Shown: one piece after another, positions 21,906 to 30,467 of the stretch
Position numbering within the stretch: position 1 is the stretch's first letter
Layout of the letters: each line of letters begins with the position of its first letter
The notes under the pieces: generated by a model
What the model was told of the DNA's origin: nothing
What the model saw: only the letters and a program-made list of their open reading frames with translations
Database searches by the model: none
Made by a program: the position numbers and the translations under genes
Assembly (NCBI RefSeq): GCF_018334155.1
Contig: NZ_JAGXTP010000001.1
Span: 868,001-932,000 of the forward strand
DNA length: 64,000 nt
From: Devosia litorisediminis
GTDB taxonomy: Bacteria; Pseudomonadota; Alphaproteobacteria; Rhizobiales; Devosiaceae
Reading direction: 5' to 3'

Positions 21906-23375
21906 TTAACGGATCAGCTGGAGAACCGACTGGTCCTGCTGGCTGGCCAGCGAGAGCGAGTTGGAAGCCAGCGACTGACGGGTCTGCAGTGCCAGAAGGT
22001 TGGCAGCTTCAGAGTTCATGTCAGCCAGGGTCAGGTTGCCAGCGCCATCCTGCAGTGTGCTGATCATGGACTTGGTGAAGTCCTGACGGCCCTGCACGAT
22101 CGAGAGGTTCGAGCCAAAGGTCGAAGCCTGCGAACGCACTTCATTGAGAGCCGATTTCAGCTTGCCCAGTTCGGTGTCGATGTTCGTGTCGCTGTCGAGG
22201 TCAGCAGCTTCGATGGTGGTTGCAACACCCAGGTTTGCCGAGTTGACCGTTTCACCATTCTCGGTCTGGATGTCGATCGAAGACGTACCAGTTTCGTTGA
22301 AGGTGATGGCCAGGTTGTCGCCACGCAGCAGGTTGATACCGTTGAAGGAGGCATCATCTGCCAGCTTGTCGAGCTGATCGCGCAGTTCGTTGAACTGGTC
22401 GGCCAGACCGGCGCGGACGGTGTTACCGGCAATGGTGGCGGAGTCGGCTGTCGAGCCGTCGATGGCACCCGAAGAGGTGACGCCGTCAACATTCAGGACC
22501 TGAGTGGACTGGTTCTCGATGCGCAGCTTGCCATTGTCGTTCGATGCACGAACATTGCCCTTAAGATCAGTGTTGCCATTGATCTCGGCGACGAGTGCGT
22601 CAAGGGTCTTGGCAGCGTAGATTGCAGTAGGAACAGCCTGATCCGCGAGACCAGCCAGTGCAACGTCTCCGCCGACGGCAATTTCGACATCGGCGTTGTC
22701 TGCTGTCAGCGTGAACGCACCGGTGTCTGCATCAAGAGACGCGGTAACATCAAGATCAGTTTCGCCGTTAATGCCTGCAATCAGGTCAGCCAAGGTGTCA
22801 GAGGTTGCTGTGCCGACAGTAAAGGTATGGGTCTCAGTGCCGTCACTTACGGTGAATTCGTCGCCATCAGCGAAGCCCAAGGTGTCGAGGGTCTCGGTGC
22901 CATCGTACCCGACAGCCGTCGTCGCAGTGGAAACAGGAGTCGCGGTGTTGGTCTGCGAAGTCAGGTTGATTTCGACAGCAGTGTCACCGACGGCGCCAGC
23001 GTCAAACGAGAGGACGGAAGTGTTGTCCAGGCCTGTAGCTGGCAGGGTGTAGGATGCGGTCTGGAACGACTTGTCCTGACGGGCCTGGCGCAGGGTCGAC
23101 TGCATCGATTCGAGGGTCTTGGTCATGGCCGAGAGACCATTATCCGCAGCCTTCAGGGTCTGGATACCATTGGCCATGCCGTCGAGCAGGGCGTTCAGAT
23201 CGCCAGCACGGTTGTTGAGGCCCTTGGCAGTGAACCAGTTGCTTGGGTTGTCGAGAGCCGAGTTCACCTTGTTGCCGGTCGACAGGCGGTTCTGCGTTTC
23301 GGCCATCATGTTGGCAGTGGACGAAAGCGAGTTGAGGTTAGCGCGAACGGCTTTCGACAGGGAAATATCAGACAT
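21906..23375 (-). CDS. Flagellin 2 (shorter variant)
   Basis: A 489-residue filament subunit, paralogue of the flagellin just downstream. Residues 1-108 and the last 234 are nearly the same as in flagellin 1, while the centre (about 109-255) is a different, shorter Asp/Thr-rich domain. I chose MSDISLSKAV as the start because it aligns exactly with flagellin 1; an in-frame start ten codons earlier would add an unmatched peptide. An AGGA ribosome site fits. An imperfect CtrA-type box lies about 80 bases upstream. Confidence 0.94.
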   Translation of the reverse strand: MSDISLSKAVRANLNSLSSTANMMAETQNRLSTGNKVNSALDNPSNWFTAKGLNNRAGDLNALLDGMANGIQTLKAADNGLSAMTKTLESMQSTLRQARQDKSFQTASYTLPATGLDNTSVLSFDAGAVGDTAVEINLTSQTNTATPVSTATTAVGYDGTETLDTLGFADGDEFTVSDGTETHTFTVGTATSDTLADLIAGINGETDLDVTASLDADTGAFTLTADNADVEIAVGGDVALAGLADQAVPTAIYAAKTLDALVAEINGNTDLKGNVRASNDNGKLRIENQSTQVLNVDGVTSSGAIDGSTADSATIAGNTVRAGLADQFNELRDQLDKLADDASFNGINLLRGDNLAITFNETGTSSIDIQTENGETVNSANLGVATTIEAADLDSDTNIDTELGKLKSALNEVRSQASTFGSNLSIVQGRQDFTKSMISTLQDGAGNLTLADMNSEAANLLALQTRQSLASNSLSLASQQDQSVLQLIR

Positions 23376-23452
23376 TTGTACTGGTCCTTTTCTAGGAGTA
23401 CTCAAACAACGATGCCTCTTCCTGAGGCGTGATCACATTCGTCCGGCAGCCT

Positions 23453-23467
23453 CTAAAGAAGCGTTAA
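23453..23467 (-). promoter_or_regulatory. Imperfect CtrA-type box upstream of flagellin 2
   Basis: On the minus strand TTAA-CGCTTCT-TTAG has correct 7-base spacing and one mismatch, about 78-92 bases before the start codon. I see no acceptable sigma-54 element here. Confidence 0.4.
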
Positions 23468-23522
23468 GCGGGGGGTGAAAATTTGGGCAAATTCCAACGG
23501 AGAATTTATATCGCCGGAATCC

Positions 23523-23547
23523 AAAAAGCCCCGGAAATCGGGGCTTT
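23523..23547 (-). terminator. Terminator after the proline-rich small gene
   Basis: Stem AAAAAGCCCCG / CGGGGCTTT around a short loop; on the minus strand it ends in TTTTT, about 95 bases past the stop of the 115-residue gene. Confidence 0.8.
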
Positions 23548-23642
23548 GAAGAGAATGTGATGTGGCGGATTGGTAAGATTCTATTAAGGATCTGGGGCGG
23601 CTTGGCGACTAATCAATGGGCTGCGCAGCCGCGTGGCCCGAG

Positions 23643-23990
23643 CTAGGCGATCAGATCCTTGAGCCTTGCCTGGGACTCCTCAGGGATAGTGCTGGCACCA
23701 ATCCGGATGATCAACTGTTCCATGGTCTGCGGCGTCGGCGACAGGGCGCCTGCGATCACGGCCGCAGCAAAGGTCGATGTACGATCCTTGCTGGGGGGCG
23801 GTTCGGGATTTGGCTGGGCCTGCGCGTCGCGATTGGGGAACTGACCATTATTGCTGGCGCTGGGTGTTTCGGGCGTGGCGGGCGTACTATTGGGCAGCAT
23901 GGGGCGTTCAGCGGAAATGGGGCGCTGGCGAATGTCTGCTACATTAATGGTACCCGATAAGGCCGCACTGGGCATTACTGGAGTGATCAT
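23643..23990 (-). CDS. Proline-rich small protein of the flagellin region, unknown function
   Basis: A 115-residue protein of unknown family. Residues about 25-70 are rich in Pro, Asn, Gln and Ser and look disordered. The C-terminal 45 residues (TFAAAVIAGALSP, then EQLIIRIG and RLKDLIA) form what looks like an ordered amphipathic module. It has its own terminator and sits alone between flagellin 2 and the FlgN/FlbY-like gene, all on the minus strand, so a flagellar role is likely by context only. No signal peptide or membrane segment is seen. Confidence 0.65.
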   Translation of the reverse strand: MITPVMPSAALSGTINVADIRQRPISAERPMLPNSTPATPETPSASNNGQFPNRDAQAQPNPEPPPSKDRTSTFAAAVIAGALSPTPQTMEQLIIRIGASTIPEESQARLKDLIA

Positions 23991-24094
23991 GACGCTGTCC
24001 TTGCATCAACAAAATGCCATTGGACAGCTTTGGGGCCAACCTTCTTGCTTTCGATTACTTTAGTTGATTGAAATTGATTCAAATAAAGTCGAAA

Positions 24095-24562
24095 TTAAAG
24101 GGCGCGGTTGACTGCTATGCCGCGTGCTGAACTTGCCGGGTCTGCTGTGATGGTGCCGGCGCGACCATAAGCCTTGGCCTTGTTCTGCTGGCCCACCACT
24201 TTGGCGACATCAGTCAGGATATCTTCGGTGACGTTGCGGGCTGTTGCGAGCACGCGCAGGTTCTCGGCCATCTGGGTCGCCAGCGCCTCGTGGCCATGGC
24301 GCAAGCGGTCAACTGAATCGGGTGCTTCCTGCTGGAGGCGGGCGGTCTGGCGCTGCACGGAACGAGCGAAGCTGACATAGTCCTGTGCCATCCGGGCCTT
24401 TTCGGGCGTGAGTTTGCTGGCGTCGCGCAAATGTCCGGCCCGCAGCAGGGTGGTTTCCTGGTTCATGACATTGACCAAGGCTGCAAGAGCTGACTCGGCC
24501 AGTTGGCACAGTTCTCTGGCCGGCATGTTATCGAGGGCGGCGAGACGGGCTGCAGCGGTCAT
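24095..24562 (-). CDS. FlgN/FlbY-like flagellar protein
   Basis: A 155-residue, strongly helical protein resembling FlgN-type export chaperones for the hook-associated proteins. It occupies the position of Caulobacter flbY, next to flgJ and flgI. Its ATG overlaps the flgJ stop by 4 bases. No catalytic residues are expected or seen. The chaperone assignment rests on size, helical pattern and location rather than on a sharp motif. Confidence 0.6.
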   Translation of the reverse strand: MTAAARLAALDNMPARELCQLAESALAALVNVMNQETTLLRAGHLRDASKLTPEKARMAQDYVSFARSVQRQTARLQQEAPDSVDRLRHGHEALATQMAENLRVLATARNVTEDILTDVAKVVGQQNKAKAYGRAGTITADPASSARGIAVNRAL

Positions 24563-24894
24563 TTGTAGACTCCAGTGGTCGGCATGATCTTGTTCTGATT
24601 GTTGGATGCTTCCTGCATGGCGAGCAGGTCGGGCAGGAGTTGTTCGGCAATGCCCAGGCCGCCATTCTGCGACAGGGTGTCGGCCATCTGTTCGGCCTGC
24701 ATGGACCGCCAGGTCTCTTCGCCGAAGCCGCCGCCCATGGCGCTCTCGTCAGTTTTGAGGCTGGTGAAGAGTTGTTTGGTCAGCGTGTTGAGGAAAACGC
24801 CTTCAAATTCCTGGGCCTGCTGCTGCACGCGGGCAATCTGGGCTGGTGTCAGGGTCGAGTGGTCGGATGTGCCGATTGAGTTGATTGTTGGCAT
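24559..24894 (-). CDS. flgJ: Rod-binding protein FlgJ, N-terminal domain only
   Basis: A 111-residue protein corresponding to the rod-binding half of FlgJ (FEGVFLNTLTKQLF, then GGGFGEETWRSMQAEQMA, then GGLGIAEQL). The muramidase domain of enterobacterial FlgJ is absent, which is normal in alphaproteobacteria where a separate lytic enzyme opens the wall. The ATG at 24894 overlaps the flgI stop (TGATG). Middle gene of the flgI-flgJ-flgN-like operon. Confidence 0.9.
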   Translation of the reverse strand: MPTINSIGTSDHSTLTPAQIARVQQQAQEFEGVFLNTLTKQLFTSLKTDESAMGGGFGEETWRSMQAEQMADTLSQNGGLGIAEQLLPDLLAMQEASNNQNKIMPTTGVYK

Positions 24895-26018
24895 CACAGC
24901 ACCTCAATTTCGGCCTGCAGGGCGCCGGTGGCCTTGATGGCCTGCAGGATGGCGATGAGATCGCGCGGCGAGATGCCCAGCGCATTGAGGCCGTCGACCA
25001 ATTGCTGCAGCGTCACCGATTCATTGACCACAGCGAGCGCGGTGTCGGAGATGTTGGCGTTCAGCGTTGTGTTGGGTTCCACGGCGGTCTGGCCATTGGC
25101 GAAAGGCAGGGGCTGCACCACGTTGGGGTTTTCGGCGATGGTGACTGTCAGGTTGGATTGAGCAACGGCCACGCTGGAGACACGCACATCCTTGCCCATA
25201 ACGATGATGCCTGAGTTCTCGTCGATGACGATCTTGGCGGTCTGGTCGGTTTCGACCATGAGCTGCTCGATATCGGTCAGCAGGTCGACAATGTTGCCGT
25301 TAAAGCCCGGGGGCAGAGTGACGCGCACCGTAGCGGGATCTTCGGGGGTGGCGGTTGGTGCACCAATGAAGTCGTTGACCGCCAGGGCGATGCGGCGTGC
25401 GGTGGTCAGGTCTGGATTGCGCAACGCCAGGCGCAGCGAGGTCTGCGAACCAAGATGAAAGTCGATTTCGCGCTCGATCAGGCCGCCATTGGCGATGCGA
25501 CCTGTGGTCGGGACGCCCGAGACGATGCTGGCCGCGTCACCGCCCGCGCTAAAGCCGTTGATCAGGACCGGACCCTGGGCGATGGCATAGACGTCTCCGT
25601 CAGCCGCCAGCAGTGGGGTAACCAGAAGTGTGCCGCCCTGCAGGCTGTTGCTGTCGCCAAGTGCCGCGACCGAAACATCCATGCGTGACCCCTGCGTACC
25701 AAAGGCGGGCAGGTTTGCGGTGACCATGACGGCGGCCACATTGGCGGTGCGGACGTTCTCGCCAGCGGTGTTGACGCCGAGGCGCTCGAGCATGGACTGC
25801 AGGGACTGCTTGGTGAAGGGGGAGTTGTTGAGGCTGTCGCCAGTGCCATTCAGGCCAACCACGAGGCCGTACCCGACAAGCTGGTTGTCGCGAACGCCCT
25901 CGAAATTGACGATGTCCTTGATGCGGGCGGCTGCGGCATAGGCGTCGGCCATCGGCGAGAGGGTCAAGACGGTACATAGTGCCGTGGCAATCAGCTTTTG
26001 CAGCAGTGTTCTGGTCAT
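24894..26018 (-). CDS. flgI: Flagellar P-ring protein FlgI
   Basis: A 374-residue periplasmic P-ring subunit. A signal peptide (MTRTLLQK, hydrophobic stretch, cleavage near ADAYAAAA) precedes RIKDIVNFEGVRDNQLVGYG, the family hallmark, with LVVGLNGTGD following. I set the start at 26018, where GGGGACG precedes the ATG; a start 11 codons earlier is possible. It is transcribed away from fliX. A good sigma-54 promoter sits about 60 bases upstream. Confidence 0.94.
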   Translation of the reverse strand: MTRTLLQKLIATALCTVLTLSPMADAYAAAARIKDIVNFEGVRDNQLVGYGLVVGLNGTGDSLNNSPFTKQSLQSMLERLGVNTAGENVRTANVAAVMVTANLPAFGTQGSRMDVSVAALGDSNSLQGGTLLVTPLLAADGDVYAIAQGPVLINGFSAGGDAASIVSGVPTTGRIANGGLIEREIDFHLGSQTSLRLALRNPDLTTARRIALAVNDFIGAPTATPEDPATVRVTLPPGFNGNIVDLLTDIEQLMVETDQTAKIVIDENSGIIVMGKDVRVSSVAVAQSNLTVTIAENPNVVQPLPFANGQTAVEPNTTLNANISDTALAVVNESVTLQQLVDGLNALGISPRDLIAILQAIKATGALQAEIEVL

Positions 26019-26074
26019 TCTCGTCCCCGTTCCGAGCCGCTCCATCCCCATGGCGCGACATTCGGGAAACTCAT

Positions 26075-26091
26075 TGCGAAAACTGTGCCAG
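26075..26091 (-). promoter_or_regulatory. Sigma-54 promoter of the flgI operon
   Basis: On the minus strand CTGGCACAGTTTTCGCA has a perfect TGGCAC and GG-N10-GC spacing (GC at 26076-26077), about 57 bases before the flgI start. Confidence 0.78.
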
Positions 26092-26196
26092 TTTATGTCT
26101 GGTTCGGTAAGCTTATGAAATAAAAGGTGTTTTTGTGGCGGTTCGGTGCGGCGTGTGGCGTTGGAAGGGTGCGGTGAGTAATTCTTGCCGGGTTCG

Positions 26197-26212
26197 TTAA
26201 GGACCTGTTAAC
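26197..26212 (+). promoter_or_regulatory. CtrA-type box upstream of fliX
   Basis: TTAA-GGACCTG-TTAAC is an exact match to the CtrA consensus TTAA-N7-TTAAC, 53 bases before the fliX start and in the intergenic region shared with flgI. Confidence 0.8.
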
Positions 26213-26264
26213 GGCTGGCGGCAGATTTTGCCGGTACGTGATCGAAATGATTTGAGTCCATCCG

Positions 26265-26684
26265 TTGCGCATAGACACAGGTAATCGCACCTCCGGCGTC
26301 GGTAAAAGTGGTTCAGCGGGCCGCTCGGGATCGCGCACGGACTTTGCTCCGACAGGCGCTGACGGTCCCGCACGCGCTGCCGGCTCAGCACCGGTGGCAG
26401 GCATGACCGGCATTGATGCCATTCTGGCGCTGCAGGCGGTAGGTGGACCGCTAGAGGGCAAGAAGAAGGCGCTGCGCCGCGGTCGGTCACTGCTTGATGC
26501 GTTGGACGACATCAAGGCTGACTTGCTGATCGGGCAGGTGAGCGCTGAGCGTCTGGACAATCTGGCGACCATGCTGAGCGAAATTCGCGAACGTTCTGAT
26601 CCGGCGCTTGATGGCGTTCTCGATGAGATCGATCTGCGGGTTCAGGTCGAACTGGCAAAGTTCGGGCGATACCCTTCTGCGTGA
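26265..26684 (+). CDS. fliX: Flagellar trans-acting factor FliX
   Basis: A 139-residue protein of the FliX family. In Caulobacter FliX works with the sigma-54 activator FlbD to couple completion of early basal-body parts to transcription of late flagellar genes. The first third is Gly/Ser/Ala-rich; the conserved helical core starts at GIDAILALQAVGG and continues through RRGRSLLDALDDIK. The start is a TTG (MRIDTGNR), consistent with relatives. It is divergent from flgI and preceded by a perfect CtrA-type box. No flbD gene is visible in this window. Confidence 0.88.
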   Translation: MRIDTGNRTSGVGKSGSAGRSGSRTDFAPTGADGPARAAGSAPVAGMTGIDAILALQAVGGPLEGKKKALRRGRSLLDALDDIKADLLIGQVSAERLDNLATMLSEIRERSDPALDGVLDEIDLRVQVELAKFGRYPSA

Positions 26685-26741
26685 GCCGAATTCATCAAAA
26701 TGTTGTCGATAATGGGCTATTCGGCTGACATGCACGCGCAT

Positions 26742-26763
26742 TCACGTGTTAAGCACCACGTGA
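26742..26763. repeat. CACGTG inverted repeat upstream of dksA
   Basis: TCACGTG and CACGTGA flank an 8-base spacer, a perfect 7-base inverted repeat 77-98 bases before the dksA start. It could be an operator. No matching regulator is known from the window. Confidence 0.45.
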
Positions 26764-26839
26764 TTTGAGCGCTTGCGGGGGTGCGCCTGCGCGCATATAC
26801 AGGCCGCCTATAGGGGGCGCATTGGAGTTGAGTCTGCTG

Positions 26840-27259
26840 ATGTCTTCGATTGCTGAAGTAATTGAATACCGGCCCAGTGACGACGAGCCGTTCATGAACC
26901 CGCGCCAGCGGGACTACTTTCGGGCCAAGCTGAACGCGTGGAAGGATGATATCCTTCGCGAAAGCCGTGAAACGCTTGATAACCTTCAGGAAGAGAGCCA
27001 GAACCACCCCGACATGGCCGATCGTGCCAGTTCGGAAAGTGACCGGTCTCTCGAATTGCGGACGCGTGATCGTCAGCGCAAGCTGATTTCCAAGATTGAT
27101 GCTGCGATCAAGCGTATCGACGATGGTAGCTATGGCTATTGCGAGGAGACCGGTGATCCCATCGGCCTGGCTCGCCTTGATGCCCGGCCTATCGCCACGC
27201 TGAGCCTTGAAGCCCAGGAAATGCATGAGCGTCGCGAAAAAGTCTATCGCGACGAATAG
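26840..27259 (+). CDS. dksA: RNA polymerase-binding transcription factor DksA, zinc-poor form
   Basis: A 139-residue DksA-family protein acting with ppGpp on RNA polymerase initiation. The coiled-coil tip acidic motif is present (PDMADRASSESDR). The C-terminal zinc finger is degenerate: of the four cysteines of E. coli DksA only C101 remains, the others being T104, S122 and A125, a state also known in other DksA homologues that do not need zinc. I set the start at the ATG at 26840; longer in-frame starts (TTG at 26825) are possible. It follows fliX, as in Caulobacter, and is followed by a terminator. Confidence 0.93.
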   Translation: MSSIAEVIEYRPSDDEPFMNPRQRDYFRAKLNAWKDDILRESRETLDNLQEESQNHPDMADRASSESDRSLELRTRDRQRKLISKIDAAIKRIDDGSYGYCEETGDPIGLARLDARPIATLSLEAQEMHERREKVYRDE

Positions 27260-27274
27260 CATTTAACGAGATTG

Positions 27275-27304
27275 AAACAGGCCCGCAGCGATGCGGGCCT
27301 GTTT
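27275..27304. terminator. Bidirectional terminator between dksA and arsH
   Basis: A perfect 12-base stem AAACAGGCCCGC / GCGGGCCTGTTT with a 6-base loop lies between the convergent genes. Confidence 0.88.
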
Positions 27305-27320
27305 CGTTGTGGGAAGGCGA

Positions 27321-28046
27321 CTACACCGCGGCGGCGTCGACCTGCTCACGCTGCTTGATAATGGCCTGCTTGCGTTCGCTATAGCGCGAGGTCAGATAGT
27401 TGGCGTTGCCACGATTGAGGATGGTGAATTTGACCAGTTCCTCCATCACATCCACGACCCGATCGTAGAACGAAGACGGCTTCATGCGGTCATCGGCTTC
27501 GAATTCCTGCCAGGCCTTGGCGACGGAGGACTGGTTGGGGATGGTGAGCATGCGCATCCAACGACCCAGCAGCCGCATCTGATTGACCGCGTTGAACGAT
27601 TGCGAGCCGCCGGACACCTGCATCAGTGCTAGGGTTCGTCCCTGAGTGGGCCGAATGGCGCCGCCGGGCAGGGGGATCCAGTCGATCTGGGCCTTCATCA
27701 CCGCGCTCATGGCGCCATGGCGCTCCGGGCTGGTCCAGACCTGACCTTCGGACCACAACATGAGTTCGCGCAGTTCCTGGACCTTGGGATGGGTGTCAGG
27801 GGCGTCATTGGGCAGCGGCAGGCCATTGGCGTGGAACACTTTGACTTCAGCACCAAATGCCTCAAGCAGGCGTTGCGCTTCGAAGGTAAGTAGCCGGCTA
27901 TAGGAACGTTCGCGCAACGATCCGTAGAGCATGAGGATGCGCGGCTTGTGGCTGGTGATCAGCGTGGCAAGGTTGGCAGGATCGGGGACTTCGAGGGCGT
28001 CGTCGATGATGTTGGGGAGATCAGACAAGGCGCTTGCCCTCGGCAT
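27321..28046 (-). CDS. arsH: ArsH NADPH-dependent FMN reductase, organoarsenical oxidase
   Basis: A 241-residue flavoprotein. [10 protein letters not shown] near residue 43 is the FMN phosphate-binding signature of ArsH, followed by [18 protein letters not shown] and the conserved [18 protein letters not shown]. ArsH oxidises trivalent methyl- and aromatic arsenicals. It is the last gene of the ars operon and overlaps arsC. The ATG at 28046 is chosen; a TTG at 28028 giving MSDLPNI is an alternative that overlaps arsC by only 8 bases. Confidence 0.93.
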   Translation of the reverse strand: MPRASALSDLPNIIDDALEVPDPANLATLITSHKPRILMLYGSLRERSYSRLLTFEAQRLLEAFGAEVKVFHANGLPLPNDAPDTHPKVQELRELMLWSEGQVWTSPERHGAMSAVMKAQIDWIPLPGGAIRPTQGRTLALMQVSGGSQSFNAVNQMRLLGRWMRMLTIPNQSSVAKAWQEFEADDRMKPSSFYDRVVDVMEELVKFTILNRGNANYLTSRYSERKQAIIKQREQVDAAAV

Positions 28047-28443
28047 CAATAATCACTTCACCATCCTCCTTGGTGAAGGGCCCGATGTCGGGGTTCTCCA
28101 GAATATCAAACACGATTTCTGAGGGCCGGCACAGGCGTGTGCCCCTGGGAGTCTCGACGAAGGGGCGATTGATCAGGATTGGCTCTGCCAGCATAGCGTC
28201 GATTAACGCGTCGTCCGAGAGGGTGGGTTCTTCCAGGCCCAGTTCGACATAGGGCGTGCCCTTTTGCCGAATGGCCTGACGCACGGTGAGGCCGGCGTCC
28301 GCTATCAATTGTTGCAGGCGGTCGCGCGAGGGCGGATTGGTGCGGTAGTCGATCACGACCGGCTCCACGCCAGATTGCCGGATCATGGCCAACGTGTTGC
28401 GCGAGGTGCCGCATTCGGGGTTGTGATAGATGGTGACGGTCAT
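28021..28443 (-). CDS. arsC: Arsenate reductase, glutaredoxin-dependent (ArsC type)
   Basis: A 140-residue enzyme reducing arsenate to arsenite with glutathione and glutaredoxin. [13 protein letters not shown] with catalytic C11 is diagnostic, and the conserved NRPFV and RLCRPSE stretches are present. It overlaps acr3 by 4 bases upstream and arsH downstream. The operon also encodes an unrelated thioredoxin-type arsenate reductase, so two reduction routes are available. Confidence 0.94.
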   Translation of the reverse strand: MTVTIYHNPECGTSRNTLAMIRQSGVEPVVIDYRTNPPSRDRLQQLIADAGLTVRQAIRQKGTPYVELGLEEPTLSDDALIDAMLAEPILINRPFVETPRGTRLCRPSEIVFDILENPDIGPFTKEDGEVIIDAEGKRLV

Positions 28444-29498
28444 CGTGCTGGCCTTTCTTTCTCACCTTCGCCGGCATTGGCATCAAAGGCGGTGCGTGTT
28501 CTGTTGGCGAGGGCCACCAGCGAGAGCATGACCGGCACTTCAACAAGCACTCCGACTACGGTGGCCAGAGCGGCCGTCGAGGAAAGTCCGTAAAGGCTGA
28601 TAGCCACGGCCACAGCCAGTTCAAAAAAGTTGGACGTGCCGATCATGGCGCAAGGGGCAGCGATGCGGTGCGGGATGCGCAGCGCCCAGGCCGCGCCATA
28701 AGCGATGGCAAAAATGCCGTACGACTGGATCAGCAAGGGTACGGCGATCAGCGCGATCACCAGCGGCTGCGCCAGAATGACATTGCCCTGGAAGCCAAAC
28801 AACAGCACGACGGTGGCGAGCAGCCCGACCATCGAGGCGGGCTTGAGCCTGGCGATAAAACCATTGAGACGGGTGGATGAGCCGTCTGCGGCAAGCAGGT
28901 AACGACGGGTCAATATGCCTGCTGCCAACGGCACGACGACATAGAGCAGGACTGACAGAATTAGGGTGCCCCAAGGAACCGGAATATCGGTGACACCCAG
29001 CAACAGCGCGACAATCGGTGCATAGGCAAACACCATGATGAGATCGTTCACGCTAACCTGGGCGAGGGTGTAGTTGGCATCGCCGCGGGTGAGCTGGGAC
29101 CAGACAAAGACCATGGCCGTACAGGGAGCCGCCCCCAGCAGGATCAGCCCGGCGATATAGCCTTCGGCGTCGGCAGTTGGAATCCAAGCGGCAAACACGC
29201 CCTTGAAGAAGAATACGCCCAGAACGGCCATGCTGAAGGGTTTGATCAGCCAGTTGACGACCAGCGTGACCACCAAGCCCCTGGGTTGTTCGGCAATGCG
29301 GTGCAGGCTGCCGACATCGACGGCGATCATCATGGGGTAGACCATGGCCCAGATCAGGATAGCGACGGGTAGATTGACCTGAGCGATTTCGAGGGCTGCG
29401 AGGCTGGAAAAAACGCCCGGCATAAACTGCCCCAGTGCAATACCGGCAATGATGGCCAAGCCAACCCAGAGAGAGAGGTAACGTTCAAAAACTGACAT
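28440..29498 (-). CDS. acr3: Arsenite efflux permease ACR3
   Basis: A 352-residue inner-membrane permease with about ten helices. The family motif [13 protein letters not shown] with its essential cysteine, followed by GDANYT and SVNDLIM, identifies ACR3, not ArsB. It exports the arsenite made by the two reductases encoded beside it. It starts 3 bases after the stop of the upstream arsC and overlaps the next gene by 4. Confidence 0.95.
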   Translation of the reverse strand: MSVFERYLSLWVGLAIIAGIALGQFMPGVFSSLAALEIAQVNLPVAILIWAMVYPMMIAVDVGSLHRIAEQPRGLVVTLVVNWLIKPFSMAVLGVFFFKGVFAAWIPTADAEGYIAGLILLGAAPCTAMVFVWSQLTRGDANYTLAQVSVNDLIMVFAYAPIVALLLGVTDIPVPWGTLILSVLLYVVVPLAAGILTRRYLLAADGSSTRLNGFIARLKPASMVGLLATVVLLFGFQGNVILAQPLVIALIAVPLLIQSYGIFAIAYGAAWALRIPHRIAAPCAMIGTSNFFELAVAVAISLYGLSSTAALATVVGVLVEVPVMLSLVALANRTRTAFDANAGEGEKERPAR

Positions 29499-29501
29499 GG
29501 T

Positions 29502-30026
29502 TTAGGCAACTTCCTCGTTATCGGTTGTGCCTTCCATGGCGCCGATGCCGGCGAGCCTGGATTTGAGCGTCATGCGATCAATTGAGGACAGCGGGAGGCT
29601 GGCAAAGGCGTTGATGCGGTTGCGCAGAAATCGAAGGGTGTCTTCAAAGGCGGCGCGTTGTTTAAAGTCCGGGCCAGAAACTGCCGCGGGATCGCTGATC
29701 CCCCAGTGGGCGGTCATGGGCTTGCCGGGCCAAAGCGGGCAGGCTTCGCCCGCGGCGTTATCACAAACGGTGAAGATGAAGTCCAACTCGGGCGCGTCTG
29801 GGGTCGTAAACTCGTCCCAGGATTTCGAGCGCAGACCATCGGTGGCAATGCCCGCCCTAGACAGGGTTTCCAATGTCATGGGGTGCACTTCACCCTTGGG
29901 CGTGGATCCCGCAGAGTAAGCGCGGAATCGGCCGTCGGGGAGGTTGTTCATCAAGGCTTCGCCGATGATGGAGCGGGCCGAATTCCCGGTGCACAGGAAC
30001 AGGACATTGTAGACGCGATCAGACAT
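29502..30026 (-). CDS. arsC: Arsenate reductase, low-molecular-weight phosphatase fold
   Basis: A 174-residue thioredoxin-coupled type reductase. The P-loop LCTGNSARS at residues 11-19 contains the nucleophilic C12, and the CDNAAGEAC segment supplies the redox cysteines used in the relay. The C-terminal 30 residues extend past the usual length. The ATG lies inside the end of arsR (8-base overlap). It is second in the operon. Confidence 0.93.
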   Translation of the reverse strand: MSDRVYNVLFLCTGNSARSIIGEALMNNLPDGRFRAYSAGSTPKGEVHPMTLETLSRAGIATDGLRSKSWDEFTTPDAPELDFIFTVCDNAAGEACPLWPGKPMTAHWGISDPAAVSGPDFKQRAAFEDTLRFLRNRINAFASLPLSSIDRMTLKSRLAGIGAMEGTTDNEEVA

Positions 30027-30375
30027 GGTGCGCTTCCTTGGGGCTGCAGCAGGGTGTGATATCGGCGATGAGAGGTTCGCAAAGCTCGGGGCGACCGCCG
30101 CAGCAGTCCTGCACGAGGAAATTGGCGATCTCGCGCACGCGTTCGAGCACGGCGCGATAGACGATGGAGCGCCCCTGGCGCTCGGCTTCGATCAGTCCGG
30201 CGCGGGTCAGGATCGCCAAATGGGTCGACATGGTGTTTTGCGGCACGTCGAGCTGGCGGGCAATTTCACCGGCGGGCATGCCTGAGGGTTCGTGTGTGAT
30301 GATGAGTTTGAAGGCCTCGAGGCGGGTGGCCTGCGAGAGCGCCGTGAAGACATCGATTGCCTGAATTGATTCCAT
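30019..30375 (-). CDS. arsR: ArsR family arsenite-responsive repressor
   Basis: A 118-residue winged-helix repressor. The DNA-recognition helix lies around VPQNTMSTHLAIL. The arsenite site seems to be at the C-terminus, where C91-C92, C99 and C109-C110 cluster, and not in the alpha3 helix as in E. coli ArsR. It heads the ars operon and would bind the palindrome that covers its own start codon. Arsenite binding would release it. Confidence 0.93.
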   Translation of the reverse strand: MESIQAIDVFTALSQATRLEAFKLIITHEPSGMPAGEIARQLDVPQNTMSTHLAILTRAGLIEAERQGRSIVYRAVLERVREIANFLVQDCCGGRPELCEPLIADITPCCSPKEAHHV

Positions 30376-30397
30376 ATATCTGGATTTATCGATATAT
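30374..30397 (-). promoter_or_regulatory. Probable ArsR operator
   Basis: ATATATC and GATATAT form a perfect inverted repeat with a 10-base spacer, beginning within the arsR start codon and reaching 22 bases upstream. Its AT-rich character stands out in a GC-rich genome. Confidence 0.7.
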
Positions 30398-30423
30398 GTT
30401 GTTGCTGTAAACCCGGCAAATGG

Positions 30424-30446
30424 AAAACGGGGCCACTGGCCCCGTT
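30424..30446 (-). terminator. Terminator after the first curlin-repeat gene
   Basis: Stem AACGGGGCC / GGCCCCGTT with a 3-base loop and a following T-run on the minus strand, 22 bases past the stop of the curlin gene. Confidence 0.8.
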
Positions 30447-30467
30447 GGTTTCGTGTTGCAGCTCAAG

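Noticed and set aside
23376..23642. Sigma-54 promoter for flagellin 2
   Set aside because: The best candidate (AGGCATCGTTGTTTG on the minus strand) has GG but TG instead of GC at the -12 position.
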